Part shown: positions 1 through 7,252 of the stretch, in pieces | How the letters are laid out: each line of letters opens with the position of its first letter | Numbering within the stretch: position 1 is the stretch's first letter | DNA from: an uncultured Clostridia bacterium | Lineage (GTDB): Bacteria > Bacillota > Clostridia > Oscillospirales > CAG-272 | Reading direction: 5' to 3' | Assembly: GCA_937893945.1 (NCBI GenBank) | Contig: CALCTA010000124.1 | Location: forward strand, 1 to 15,595 | Length of the DNA stretch: 15,595 nucleotides | Position numbers and translations under genes: made by a program | The notes under the pieces: model-generated | What the model was told of the DNA's origin: nothing | The model's database searches: none | Seen by the model: the letters and a program-made list of their open reading frames with translations, nothing else

Positions 1-25
1 GTTTAATTGTTACCTTTATATTTGC

Positions 26-102
26 CTGTAGGGGAGGGGTCTCCCCTCCCGCCTTTTCGGCACAAATCAAACAAAACGGGAGGCGAAACGCCTCCCCTAC
101 AG
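26..102. repeat. Inverted pair of short GC-rich repeat units
   Basis: A 12-bp unit, CTGTAGGGGAGG at 26-37, recurs as its exact reverse complement at 91-102. Each unit also carries its own small palindrome: GGGAGGGG/CCCCTCCC at 32-50 and GGGAGGCG/CGCCTCCC at 78-96. The alignment between the two units continues past the 12-bp core with scattered mismatches, so they look like two copies of one interspersed element in head-to-head orientation. The pair could fold into a cruciform, or an RNA hairpin ending the gene to the left. There is no T-tract for an intrinsic terminator, so I call it a REP/MITE-like repeat. No gene is visible in 1-209. Confidence 0.6.
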
Positions 103-128
103 ACGAGACATAAAATCTGCACCAAATT

Positions 129-166
129 TTGTAGGAGACGACCTCCTTGGCGTTCCGTACATAACG
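129..166. repeat. Degenerate interspersed repeat copy
   Basis: The stretch starting TTTGTAGGAGACGACC and ending CCGTACATAA resembles the stretch at 15509-15547. The shared pattern is TTGTAGGnnnCG, then TCCT, then TCCG, then ACATAA. It contains a small GGAG/CTCC stem. It is probably a decayed member of the same family as the better-preserved units at 26-102. No coding potential is seen. Confidence 0.4.
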
Positions 167-209
167 CAATGATATTTTTTGAATGATATTGTGATTTTTT
201 TAAAATCTA

Positions 210-238
210 TTGACATATTTATTTGAAAATGCTATAAT
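210..238 (+). promoter_or_regulatory. Consensus sigma-A promoter of the metal operon
   Basis: A perfect -35 box TTGACA (210-215) and a perfect -10 box TATAAT (233-238) are separated by 17 bp. Transcription should start near 245. Directly over that start lies a direct repeat, AAACAAT-T-AAACAAT (244-258), flanked by ATTAAA (241-246) and its complement TTTAAT (261-266). A repressor bound there would block this strong promoter, as expected for a metal-inducible exporter. The operator role is inference. Confidence 0.85.
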
Positions 239-283
239 ATATTAAACAATTAAACAATCATTTAATCGAAAGAGAGGAATGGT

Positions 284-502
284 ATGAAAAAGGTATATAA
301 GATAGAGGTTGACTGCCCCAACTGCGCGCTTAAGGTAGAGGACTGCATCAAAAAGCTTGATGGCGTGCAGGATGCGAGCGTTAATTTTATGGCGCTCAAG
401 CTGACGGTTGATTTCTGCGATGGCGCTGACGAGCAGAAGATAATGAAAGCCGCGCAGAAGGCGGCAAAGAAGGTAGAGCGCGACTGCGTTATATATTTCT
501 GA
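284..502 (+). CDS. Small heavy-metal-associated (HMA) domain protein
   Basis: This 72-residue protein is a single HMA (ferredoxin-like, beta-alpha-beta-beta-alpha-beta) domain. The metal-binding loop is DCPNC, with Cys11 and Cys14, followed by the usual ALKVE helix start; GV-x(6)-N-F fits the second beta strand. An Asp directly before the first Cys is typical of the Zn2+/Pb2+/Cd2+-binding N-terminal domain of ZntA, where copper domains usually have Thr or Met context. It probably binds a soft divalent metal in the cytoplasm and passes it to, or regulates, the ATPase encoded 8 bp downstream. In most relatives this domain is fused to the ATPase; here it is separate. The start is supported by an AGAGAGG ribosome site at 271-277 and by the promoter just upstream. 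Metal choice is inferred from motif and neighbour. Confidence 0.88.
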   Translation: MKKVYKIEVDCPNCALKVEDCIKKLDGVQDASVNFMALKLTVDFCDGADEQKIMKAAQKAAKKVERDCVIYF

Positions 503-510
503 GGCGAGAG

Positions 511-2361
511 ATGACAAAAAAGCAAAAGAAAAGCCTTGCGCGGATAATCATTTCCGCGCTCTGTCTTGTCGCGCTTCTTATATTCAAACCCGATGTGAAG
601 TGGTATTTTGAGCTTGCGCTCTGGCTCGTGCCTTATCTTATCATAGGATATGATATTCTGCTTCTTGCGGCGCGAGGACTTATACACGGTCAGCTTCTTG
701 ACGAGAATTTCCTTATGGCTATAGCCACGGTCGGTGCTATAGCTCTTGCCGTATGGGGCAGGGGAGACTACGTTGAGGCGGTGGCGGTAATGCTCTTTTA
801 TCAGATAGGCGAGCTTTTCCAGAGTATTGCGCTCGGAAAGAGCCGAAGGAGCATCAGCGCGCTTATGGAGATACGTCCCGATCAAGCGGTGATCGAGCGA
901 GACGGCGAGCTTATCACGCTCTCTCCCGAGGAAGTCGAGGTGGGAAGTATTATGCTCGTCAACCCCGGCGAGCGTGTCGCTATTGACGGCGAGGTGCTTG
1001 CAGGCGTCTCTGACATAGACGTATCGGCGCTTACGGGCGAGAGCCTGCCGAGGACGGTGGAGCCCGGCGACGAGATACTCAGCGCGTCGGTCAATATGAC
1101 CTCTCCCTTACGGATAAGGACGACGAAGCCTTACGGCGAGTCGGCTGTGGCAAGGATACTTGAGCTTGTTGAGAACGCAAGCTCGAACAAGTCGCGCGAG
1201 GAGAAATTTATTTCAAAATTCGCAAAGGTATATACCCCCTCGGTCTGCGCCGCCGCGCTTTTGCTTGCGGTGTTGCCGCCGATTATTTCTACATGTAAGG
1301 GCAACTCTCCCGAATGGAGCGAGTGGATATACAGGGCGCTCAGCTTTCTTGTCATAAGCTGTCCGTGCGCGCTTGTTATAAGCATACCGATGGGCTTTTT
1401 CGCAAGTCTTGGCGGCAACAGCCGAAAGGGAATACTGATAAAAGGCTCGAACTATATCGAATCACTCTCGCGCATTGACTGCGTGGCTCTTGATAAGACG
1501 GGAACTCTGACCAAGGGAAAGCTCGAGGTCTCGGCGGTAGTTCCTGCCGACAGCAGCATAAGCGAAGAAGAACTTCTTGAATACGCGGCACTTGCCGAGA
1601 GCGCGTCCTCTCACCCGATAGCCAAGGCTATAGTAAGCGCTTACGGCAGAGAGGTAGAGCGAGGCAGAGTAGAGGACGTCAGGGAGATAAGCGGATGCGG
1701 CGTGGTCGCAAGGCTCGACGGACGAGAGATTTCTGTAGGCAACCGCAGGCTTGTTGGCGAGAGCGATGCGCCAAGCGGCGCGGTGCTTATTGCTATTGAC
1801 GGCAGATACTGCGGATATATCGCGCTTGCCGACAGCCCTAAGGAGAATGCGGCAGAGGCGATACGCGCACTCAAAAAAGTCGGTATCAAGCGTGTCGTTA
1901 TGCTCACGGGAGACACCGCCGAGGTAGCCGAGGCTATAGGCAGAGAGGTGGGAGTTGATGAGGTCAGAAGCGAGCTTTTGCCAGAGGACAAGGTAGGCGC
2001 GCTTGAGACTCTCGTTTCCGAAGGCTACAAGGTAGGCTTCGCGGGCGACGGTATCAACGACGCTCCCGTGCTTGCGCGTGCCGACGTGGGAATAGCAATG
2101 GGCGGCATAGGCTCTGATGCCGCGACGGCGGCGGCAGACGTGGTGATAACCGACGACGATATAAGCAAGATAGCAGAGGCGATAAGGCTCTCGCGCAAAT
2201 GTATGCGTGTTGCAAGGGTAAATATCATCTTCTCGGTAGGCATCAAGCTCTTGTGTCTGTTGCTCGTCGCACTCGGTGTTGCGGGAATGGATCTCGCAAT
2301 ATTTGCAGACGTAGGCGTTATGGTATTGGCAGTCCTTAACGCTATGCGCTGTCTTTATTGA
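511..2361 (+). CDS. P1B-type heavy-metal-exporting ATPase (Zn/Cd/Pb type)
   Basis: This 616-residue membrane ATPase exports soft divalent metals from the cytoplasm using ATP. All P-type landmarks are present: TGES actuator motif (175-178), CPC metal site in a membrane helix (Cys284-Pro285-Cys286), phosphorylation motif DKTGTLT with catalytic Asp328, the His368-Pro369 pair of the nucleotide domain, and GDGIND (512-517). The last two helices carry Lys579 and Asp600. These match the Lys and Asp that define the Zn2+/Cd2+/Pb2+ group (ZntA, CadA), with the same 21-residue spacing as ZntA Lys693/Asp714. There is no N-terminal HMA domain; the protein starts almost directly with membrane helix 1, and the small gene upstream supplies that domain. 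The GAGG ribosome site (501-504) overlaps the upstream stop codon, suggesting translational coupling. I see no clear terminator after it. A copper role is unlikely given Lys/Asp. Confidence 0.95.
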   Translation: MTKKQKKSLARIIISALCLVALLIFKPDVKWYFELALWLVPYLIIGYDILLLAARGLIHGQLLDENFLMAIATVGAIALAVWGRGDYVEAVAVMLFYQIGELFQSIALGKSRRSISALMEIRPDQAVIERDGELITLSPEEVEVGSIMLVNPGERVAIDGEVLAGVSDIDVSALTGESLPRTVEPGDEILSASVNMTSPLRIRTTKPYGESAVARILELVENASSNKSREEKFISKFAKVYTPSVCAAALLLAVLPPIISTCKGNSPEWSEWIYRALSFLVISCPCALVISIPMGFFASLGGNSRKGILIKGSNYIESLSRIDCVALDKTGTLTKGKLEVSAVVPADSSISEEELLEYAALAESASSHPIAKAIVSAYGREVERGRVEDVREISGCGVVARLDGREISVGNRRLVGESDAPSGAVLIAIDGRYCGYIALADSPKENAAEAIRALKKVGIKRVVMLTGDTAEVAEAIGREVGVDEVRSELLPEDKVGALETLVSEGYKVGFAGDGINDAPVLARADVGIAMGGIGSDAATAAADVVITDDDISKIAEAIRLSRKCMRVARVNIIFSVGIKLLCLLLVALGVAGMDLAIFADVGVMVLAVLNAMRCLY

Positions 2362-2428
2362 ACCTTAAATATACGGTAATTCTCTAAAATATTTGTAATA
2401 AGCTATAGTATCTTTAGCGAGGTTTGTA

Positions 2429-2457
2429 TTGACATCTTACTTTATTTATGGTAAAAT
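2429..2457 (+). promoter_or_regulatory. Sigma-A promoter of array unit 1
   Basis: TTGACA (2429-2434) and TAAAAT (2452-2457) are separated by 17 bp. Transcription would start near 2464, giving a leader of about 90 nt before the first lipoprotein gene at 2556. It is the only good promoter between the ATPase gene and the array. Confidence 0.75.
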
Positions 2458-2464
2458 TGGAATG

Positions 2465-2492
2465 TCAAAGCAGATCTCGCTTTTGATTTTTT
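2465..2492 (+). promoter_or_regulatory. Possible leader hairpin with T-tract (attenuator?)
   Basis: Right after the predicted transcription start, TCAAAGC (2465-2471) can pair with GCTTTTGA (2479-2486), leaving one bulged T, and six Ts follow (2487-2492). This has the form of a weak intrinsic terminator inside the leader. CAGATC (2471-2476) could instead pair with GATCTG (2518-2523), which would compete with the hairpin. The stem is short and A/T-rich, so it may be chance. No known riboswitch is recognised. Confidence 0.25.
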
Positions 2493-2555
2493 GTGAGTTT
2501 TACCGACTCGAGAGTCTGATCTGGATAATATCACGGATCGGTTAAGGAGATTCAG

Positions 2556-4118
2556 ATGAATAAAAAAGCATTTAAGAGAATAATATCCGCGCTTCTCATT
2601 GCGGCTATGCTCGGGACGGCAGTGTTGCTCTCGGCGTGCAGCTCTGACAATGGGAATGCAGACGCCACCGCACCGACTGAGGCTAATACCGAGAAGGAAG
2701 ATTTCAATGACGGAGATGAGGGCTTAGTAAGAGTTCCGAGAGCTATAGTTAATCTTAAAAAGGGCGACAAAATAACTGCCGATCACCTTATGGTCTGTCT
2801 TGCTGAGAGCGAGGAGGTGCCTGTGGGCGCGATAGCCGATATTACGGCTATAATCGGGAAGTACGCAAAGCGCGACGTTGCTATGGGCGAATATCTCTAC
2901 GCGGCAGATCTTTCTATCGCTGAGGTAGCACCCGACGAGAAGAGCGATCCGCTTGAGGATATGCGAGAGGAGCTTAAGGGAGAGCTTCGCCAGGAGATTG
3001 AGAATGAGCTTCGCGAGGAGATTGAGAATGAGCTTCGCGAGGATCTCAAGGAAGAGCTTCGTGCCGAGCTTGAGGCTGAGCTTCGCTCGGAGATAGCGAG
3101 CGGCGGCATCAACGCTTCTGATATGGGATACGTAGTTATCACCGATTATCTCACCGCCAACACGGGCAGAGACGTATCAAACGAGATACAGAAGGTCATC
3201 GACGAAAATCCGAGAAAGACTATATATTTCCCCGACGGTGAATATATCATATCCAAGCCCATCTGCACGAGCAGTAATCCGAAAAAGGCGGTGTCTCTCC
3301 ACCTCTCCAATTTCGCCATAATCAAGGCGAGCGCCGATTGGAGCAGCGATGAGGCAATGATACGTCTTGGCGGAGATCCTGACCGAGTGTTCACTACCGG
3401 CGAGACGGGCTCTAACTATTACCTTTACGGTGGCTGTATAGACGGCTCGAGCATCGCCAAGGGCGTTTCTATCGACAGCGGCAGAGAGACCTCTATCCGC
3501 AACGTGTCTATCAAGTTCGCTACACTTGGCTTACACGTAAAGTACAACAGCGAATACGGCTCAAACGATGCGGATATAGATACCGTTAACATCATCGGTC
3601 CTTACGCGCCTGATACTATCGGACTTCTTATAGAGGGCTTTGACAATACCTTTACGAATATGCGTATAGCAGGCTTTGAGATAGGCGTTAAGCTTACGGG
3701 CTCGGGTAACTTTATGCGCAATCTTCATCCGCTTTATTCCTATAATACCTGCTCTTACGCCGACAGTATCGGCTTCTATGACCTCGGCGGAGACAACTGG
3801 TACGACATCTGCTACCCCGACAACTTCGCGGTAGGCTTCCGTATGGCAGGTCATACGGTATCTATCTATAACGACTGCTTCTGCTATTGGTATTCCTCAA
3901 GCGGAATGACCGAGATAGCATTTATGTCGGACGGCAAATTCAATTCGGTGCTGAATAACTGCAAAGCTACCTTCAGATCTGACGCGATCGGCAAGTACCT
4001 TGTCGTAGGTGAGACGGGTGGCGGCGGTGTTATTCAGTCTCCGCTCTTTGACGTAAGGCTTAACAACGACGATTCTTATAAGGATTATCTCGTAGGCGAG
4101 GTAGTCTGGAAAAAATAA
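2556..4118 (+). CDS. SAF/beta-helix lipoprotein, paralogue 1 (long helical spacer)
   Basis: This 520-residue protein is probably anchored on the outer face of the membrane. Signal peptide and lipobox LLSAC place the lipid-modified residue at Cys28. An acidic linker (29-56) follows, then a SAF-like domain (about 57-121, with the KKGDKITADHL and IGKYAKRDVAMGE features of the FlgA/CpaB/NeuB-type fold). Residues 139-182 are eleven E-L/I-x-x tetrads predicted to form one long charged helix. The C-terminal part (191-520) starts with DVSNEIQKVID and TIYFPDGEY, the N-terminal signature of pectate-lyase-3-like right-handed beta-helices, and carries the family motif NWYDICYPDNF (from 414). I see no GH28 or other catalytic set, so enzyme activity is open. 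The start is fixed by AAGGAGA at 2544-2550. It is first in a three-gene unit; the next gene begins 23 bp after its stop. Confidence 0.85.
   Translation: MNKKAFKRIISALLIAAMLGTAVLLSACSSDNGNADATAPTEANTEKEDFNDGDEGLVRVPRAIVNLKKGDKITADHLMVCLAESEEVPVGAIADITAIIGKYAKRDVAMGEYLYAADLSIAEVAPDEKSDPLEDMREELKGELRQEIENELREEIENELREDLKEELRAELEAELRSEIASGGINASDMGYVVITDYLTANTGRDVSNEIQKVIDENPRKTIYFPDGEYIISKPICTSSNPKKAVSLHLSNFAIIKASADWSSDEAMIRLGGDPDRVFTTGETGSNYYLYGGCIDGSSIAKGVSIDSGRETSIRNVSIKFATLGLHVKYNSEYGSNDADIDTVNIIGPYAPDTIGLLIEGFDNTFTNMRIAGFEIGVKLTGSGNFMRNLHPLYSYNTCSYADSIGFYDLGGDNWYDICYPDNFAVGFRMAGHTVSIYNDCFCYWYSSSGMTEIAFMSDGKFNSVLNNCKATFRSDAIGKYLVVGETGGGGVIQSPLFDVRLNNDDSYKDYLVGEVVWKK
2982..3101 (+). repeat. Five 24-bp tandem repeats encoding ELRxEIxN-type octads
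   Basis: Five consecutive 24-bp units, each beginning GAGCTTCG, encode residues 143-182 of paralogue 1 as ELRQEIEN, ELREEIEN, ELREDLKE, ELRAELEA and ELRSEIAS. The first two units are nearly identical and the later ones have drifted. Units keep the reading frame, so slippage would lengthen or shorten the helix by two tetrads at a time. Confidence 0.9.
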
Positions 4119-4141
4119 GCACATCATAATAAGGAGAATTT

Positions 4142-5629
4142 ATGAAAAAAACCATCAGAGCATTTCTCGCGGTCATCCTTTGCTTTACACTCGTTATCGG
4201 CGTGTTCGTTATGACGGGCTGTGATCAGAATGAATCGAATGGATCTGAACAAGAGGATACCGACGGGGAAAAGAAGAACGACGGCAAGGAGAATGACAAA
4301 GAAAACGAAGATAAGAGCGACAAGCTGAGCGTTGTTGTTCTGCGCAATGCAGTTGCCAAGGGCGCGCGCATCTCGTCAAGAGATATCGAGATAAAGGAAG
4401 TGGAGAAGAGCAAGCTTCCTCGGGGATATCTCACTGATCGCACCGATGCAATCGGTAAATTTGCCACCGCTGATCTTGCTGCCGGAACCGCTCTTGGAAG
4501 CGCAATGCTTTCTAATAGCTCTGGTAACTCTTCGAATGACAACCTTGTAGGCGAGGGCGAGGACAACAACACTGTCGGCGACGAAGAAGCGAGAAGCAAG
4601 GGCTTCGTTGTGATCACCGACTACGTTGAGGTAAACTCGGGCAGAGACGTTTCTGCGGAGATACAGAAGGTTATCGACGAAAATCCTCAGAAGACGATAT
4701 ATTTCCCCGACGGAGAATATCTCCTCGCAAATCCTATAGCGACCTCGGGAAATCCCGCAAACGCGGTTGCACTCAAGCTTTCCAACTTTGCGATCCTCAA
4801 GGCAATGCCCGGTTGGAATCACTCCGAGGCGATGGTTCGCCTCGGCGGCGCTGAGAGTTACAATAACATCCATCTTCCCGGAAGTAATTATTATCTTGAG
4901 GGCGGATGCATAGACGGTAGCATGGTAGCAAACGGTGTCTCTATCGACAGCGGACGCGAGACCTCTATCCGTAACGTCTCCATCAAGCGCACTTACATAG
5001 GACTTCACATCAAGCACGGTGCTAACAGCGGCTCGTCGGATGCTGATATAGATACAGTGAATATAGTCGGAAACGCAAAGCCCGGCTCTATCGGTGTTCT
5101 TATCGACGGCTACGACAACACTTTGACCAATATGAGAATAGCGGCAGTGCAGACGGGTGTTAAGCTGACAGGCGGCGGCAACTTCCTTCGCAATATCCAT
5201 CCCCTTTATATCTACGCGGGAGAGCTTGCCTTAAAGGATCCCGATCATTACGACGGAGTGGAGTACATAGACTACTCGCAGAGCGTAGCCTTCCACGAGA
5301 TAAGCGACAATAACTGGTATGACATCTGCTACAGTGATCAGTTCGCAGTAGGCTTCAAGCTTGGCAACGGCTCTACCTCGCTCTTTGACTCCTGCTTCTG
5401 CTTCTGGTATTCAAACAGCGGAAACACAGAGATAGGCTTCCAGACCGACGGCAGATTCAACGCTATGATAGTCAACTCGCGCGTTGTATTCAGAAACGGT
5501 GTAACAAATACTGCATTCCTCAAGGTAGGAGAAGCGGGCGGCAGCGGAGTTATACAGTACCCCATATTCAGTGAGGGAATGTGCGCGGATAAATGTTACA
5601 GAGATTATCTCGACGGAAAGGTGAGATGA
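4142..5629 (+). CDS. SAF/beta-helix lipoprotein, paralogue 2 (no helical spacer)
   Basis: This is a 495-residue predicted lipoprotein with lipobox VMTGC (Cys27) after a strongly hydrophobic signal peptide. The linker (28-61) is very rich in Asp, Glu, Lys and Asn. A SAF-like domain covers about 62-124 (VAKGARISSRDIEI, then IGKFATADLAAG). Where paralogues 1 and 3 have a helical rod, this one has a flexible Ser/Asn/acidic stretch (125-152). The beta-helix domain starts at about 154 and has the family signatures TIYFPDGEY, SGRETSIRNVSIK, DADIDTVNIVG and NWYDICYSDQF (from 391), plus CFCFWYS. It has an AAGGAG site at 4131-4136 and sits 23 bp after paralogue 1; its stop overlaps the next gene. The role is unknown; location outside the membrane is inferred from the lipobox. 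Confidence 0.85.
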   Translation: MKKTIRAFLAVILCFTLVIGVFVMTGCDQNESNGSEQEDTDGEKKNDGKENDKENEDKSDKLSVVVLRNAVAKGARISSRDIEIKEVEKSKLPRGYLTDRTDAIGKFATADLAAGTALGSAMLSNSSGNSSNDNLVGEGEDNNTVGDEEARSKGFVVITDYVEVNSGRDVSAEIQKVIDENPQKTIYFPDGEYLLANPIATSGNPANAVALKLSNFAILKAMPGWNHSEAMVRLGGAESYNNIHLPGSNYYLEGGCIDGSMVANGVSIDSGRETSIRNVSIKRTYIGLHIKHGANSGSSDADIDTVNIVGNAKPGSIGVLIDGYDNTLTNMRIAAVQTGVKLTGGGNFLRNIHPLYIYAGELALKDPDHYDGVEYIDYSQSVAFHEISDNNWYDICYSDQFAVGFKLGNGSTSLFDSCFCFWYSNSGNTEIGFQTDGRFNAMIVNSRVVFRNGVTNTAFLKVGEAGGSGVIQYPIFSEGMCADKCYRDYLDGKVR

Positions 5630-7128
5630 AAATGAAAAATATCAAAAGATTTATTTCAATGCTTCTTTGCGCGGCAATGCTCTTTAGCGTAGTAATGCTC
5701 AGCGCGTGTGATAAAAACACAAATGATAGCGGCGAAAACAGTACTGATAGCGGTGTTAAGGTAGAGGCTGTCAGACTCAGAAACGATCTTGCTAAGGGCG
5801 AGGTCATCGGCTCAAAGGACGTTGAGCTGGTTGAAGAAAAGAAAAGCAATCTCCCCGACGGATATATTGCTAAGCGCATTGACGTTATCGGAAAGAAGAT
5901 CCTGCAGGATGCAAAGAAGGGCGATTTCCTTGCTTCCTCTATGATAGAGGGCGGTGTCGGCAACGACAAGAATGAAGAGATAGACTACGAGGCTCTCAGA
6001 AGCGAGCTTAAGTCAGAGCTTCGCGCCGAGCTCAGAAGCGAGCTTCTTGCCGAGCTTGAGCACGAGATCGCTACGGGCGGCATCGACGCTTCCTCTCTCG
6101 GCTACGTTCTTATCACCGATTACGCTATGCCCAACACAGGCGAGGACGTGTCTGACGCGATACAGAGAGCGATAGACGAAAACCCCCACAGAACTATCTA
6201 TTTCCCCGACGGCGAGTATATTCTCGCTAAGCCCATAGCGACCTCGGCACATCCCGACAGAGCTGTTTCCCTCAACCTCTCTAATTTCGCAGTCCTCAAA
6301 GCGGCTGATAATTGGAACGATCCCGAGGCGATGGTAAGACTCGGCGGAGCTGAGGCTGCCAACAACATTCACCTTGCGGGAAGCAATTATTATTTCTCGG
6401 GCGGTGTTGTTGACGGTAACAGACGCGCAAAGGGTATAGCTATCGAGAGCGGCAGAGAGACGCTTATCACGAGAACCTCTATAAAGAACACGCAGATAGG
6501 TATTCACATCAAGCACGGCGCTAACAGTGGCTCGTCTGATGCCGATATAGTAACTGTCAATATAGTAGGAAACGCGCTCCCCAACTCTATCGGAGTTCTT
6601 CTTGAGGGACACGACAACACTCTGACAAATATGAGAATAGCGGCTGTGCAGACGGGCGTCAAGATCGCCAGCGGCACTAACAGCCTTTCCAACATCCACC
6701 CGCTCTTTATATATGCTGCTGAGCTTCACGACAGAGATCCCGAGATGTACGACGAGGTTGACCGTATAGACTACTCCAAGAGCGTAGGCTTTGACGACGT
6801 CAGCAACGGAACCAACTGGTACGATTTCTGCTATAGCGACCAGATGGCTACAGGCTTCCGCTTCAGAAGCGGCAGCGCGGTATTCCAGAACTGCTTCGTT
6901 ATGTGGTATAACACCAACGGCAGCCACGAGATAGGCTTTGACTGTACACGCAGATTCAACAGCTCGATACTCAACTGTCAGGTATGGCTTAAGAGAAACG
7001 TTGAGACCTGCATCTTCTTGCGCGTAGCAGAGAAGGGCTTTGGCGTAGTTGAGAATCCTATATTCGACGATAACCTCAACACCGATAAGAGCTATCTTGA
7101 ATATCTTGACGGAAAGCTCGTTCAGTAA
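5626..7128 (+). CDS. SAF/beta-helix lipoprotein, paralogue 3 (short helical spacer)
   Basis: This is a predicted lipoprotein of 500 residues from this start. Lipobox MLSAC puts the lipid on Cys28. The SAF-like domain is at about 44-108. Seven E-L-x-x tetrads (about 123-150) form a shorter version of the paralogue 1 rod and end in the same EIATGGIDAS-type junction. The beta-helix domain runs from about 158, with TIYFPDGEY, SSDADI, HDNTLTNMRIA and NWYDFCYSDQM (from 397). The start is ambiguous: ATG 5626 overlaps the upstream stop as ATGA, while ATG 5632 is better spaced from the AAAGGTGA site (5617-5624). An earlier in-frame ATG at 5593 would put a charged tail before the signal peptide and is unlikely. 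It is the last gene of unit 1 and is followed by a strong terminator. Confidence 0.85.
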   Translation: MKMKNIKRFISMLLCAAMLFSVVMLSACDKNTNDSGENSTDSGVKVEAVRLRNDLAKGEVIGSKDVELVEEKKSNLPDGYIAKRIDVIGKKILQDAKKGDFLASSMIEGGVGNDKNEEIDYEALRSELKSELRAELRSELLAELEHEIATGGIDASSLGYVLITDYAMPNTGEDVSDAIQRAIDENPHRTIYFPDGEYILAKPIATSAHPDRAVSLNLSNFAVLKAADNWNDPEAMVRLGGAEAANNIHLAGSNYYFSGGVVDGNRRAKGIAIESGRETLITRTSIKNTQIGIHIKHGANSGSSDADIVTVNIVGNALPNSIGVLLEGHDNTLTNMRIAAVQTGVKIASGTNSLSNIHPLFIYAAELHDRDPEMYDEVDRIDYSKSVGFDDVSNGTNWYDFCYSDQMATGFRFRSGSAVFQNCFVMWYNTNGSHEIGFDCTRRFNSSILNCQVWLKRNVETCIFLRVAEKGFGVVENPIFDDNLNTDKSYLEYLDGKLVQ

Positions 7129-7143
7129 TTTAAAATAATTTAT

Positions 7144-7187
7144 AAAGCAAGTCAATTTCTCCAAAAAGCAATTGACTTGCTTTTTTT
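7144..7187 (+). terminator. Strong intrinsic terminator of array unit 1
   Basis: A 14-bp perfect stem (7144-7157 pairing with 7170-7183) with a 12-nt loop is followed by an uninterrupted T run to 7187. The 3' arm also contains the -35 box of the next promoter. Confidence 0.92.
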
Positions 7188-7200
7188 CGTGTGGTATAAT
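7172..7200 (+). promoter_or_regulatory. Sigma-A promoter of unit 2, nested in the terminator
   Basis: TTGACT (7172-7177) and TATAAT (7195-7200) are spaced by 17 bp. The -35 box lies in the 3' arm of the unit 1 terminator and the T-tract lies in the spacer. The whole element is almost the same as the promoter at 8409-8437, including GTGTG just before the -10 box. Confidence 0.88.
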
Positions 7201-7252
7201 ATAGTAAATAACGGCACCCGCCGAAAATCAAACCAAAAGTGAGGACGTAAAT

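Noticed and set aside
26..166. CRISPR array
   Set aside because: The repeats are inverted and few, without regular spacers or nearby cas genes.
2362..2428. Terminator for the metal operon
   Set aside because: Only weak AT pairings such as AAATAT/ATATTT are present, with no GC stem or T-tract, so none is claimed.
2970..3101. Phage tail-fibre interpretation of the repeat helix plus beta-helix proteins
   Set aside because: Lipoboxes, SAF-like domains and absence of any phage structural or lysis gene nearby make a prophage unlikely.
5593..5625. Upstream ATG start for paralogue 3 at 5593
   Set aside because: It lies inside the end of paralogue 2, has no ribosome site and would place a charged stretch before the signal peptide.
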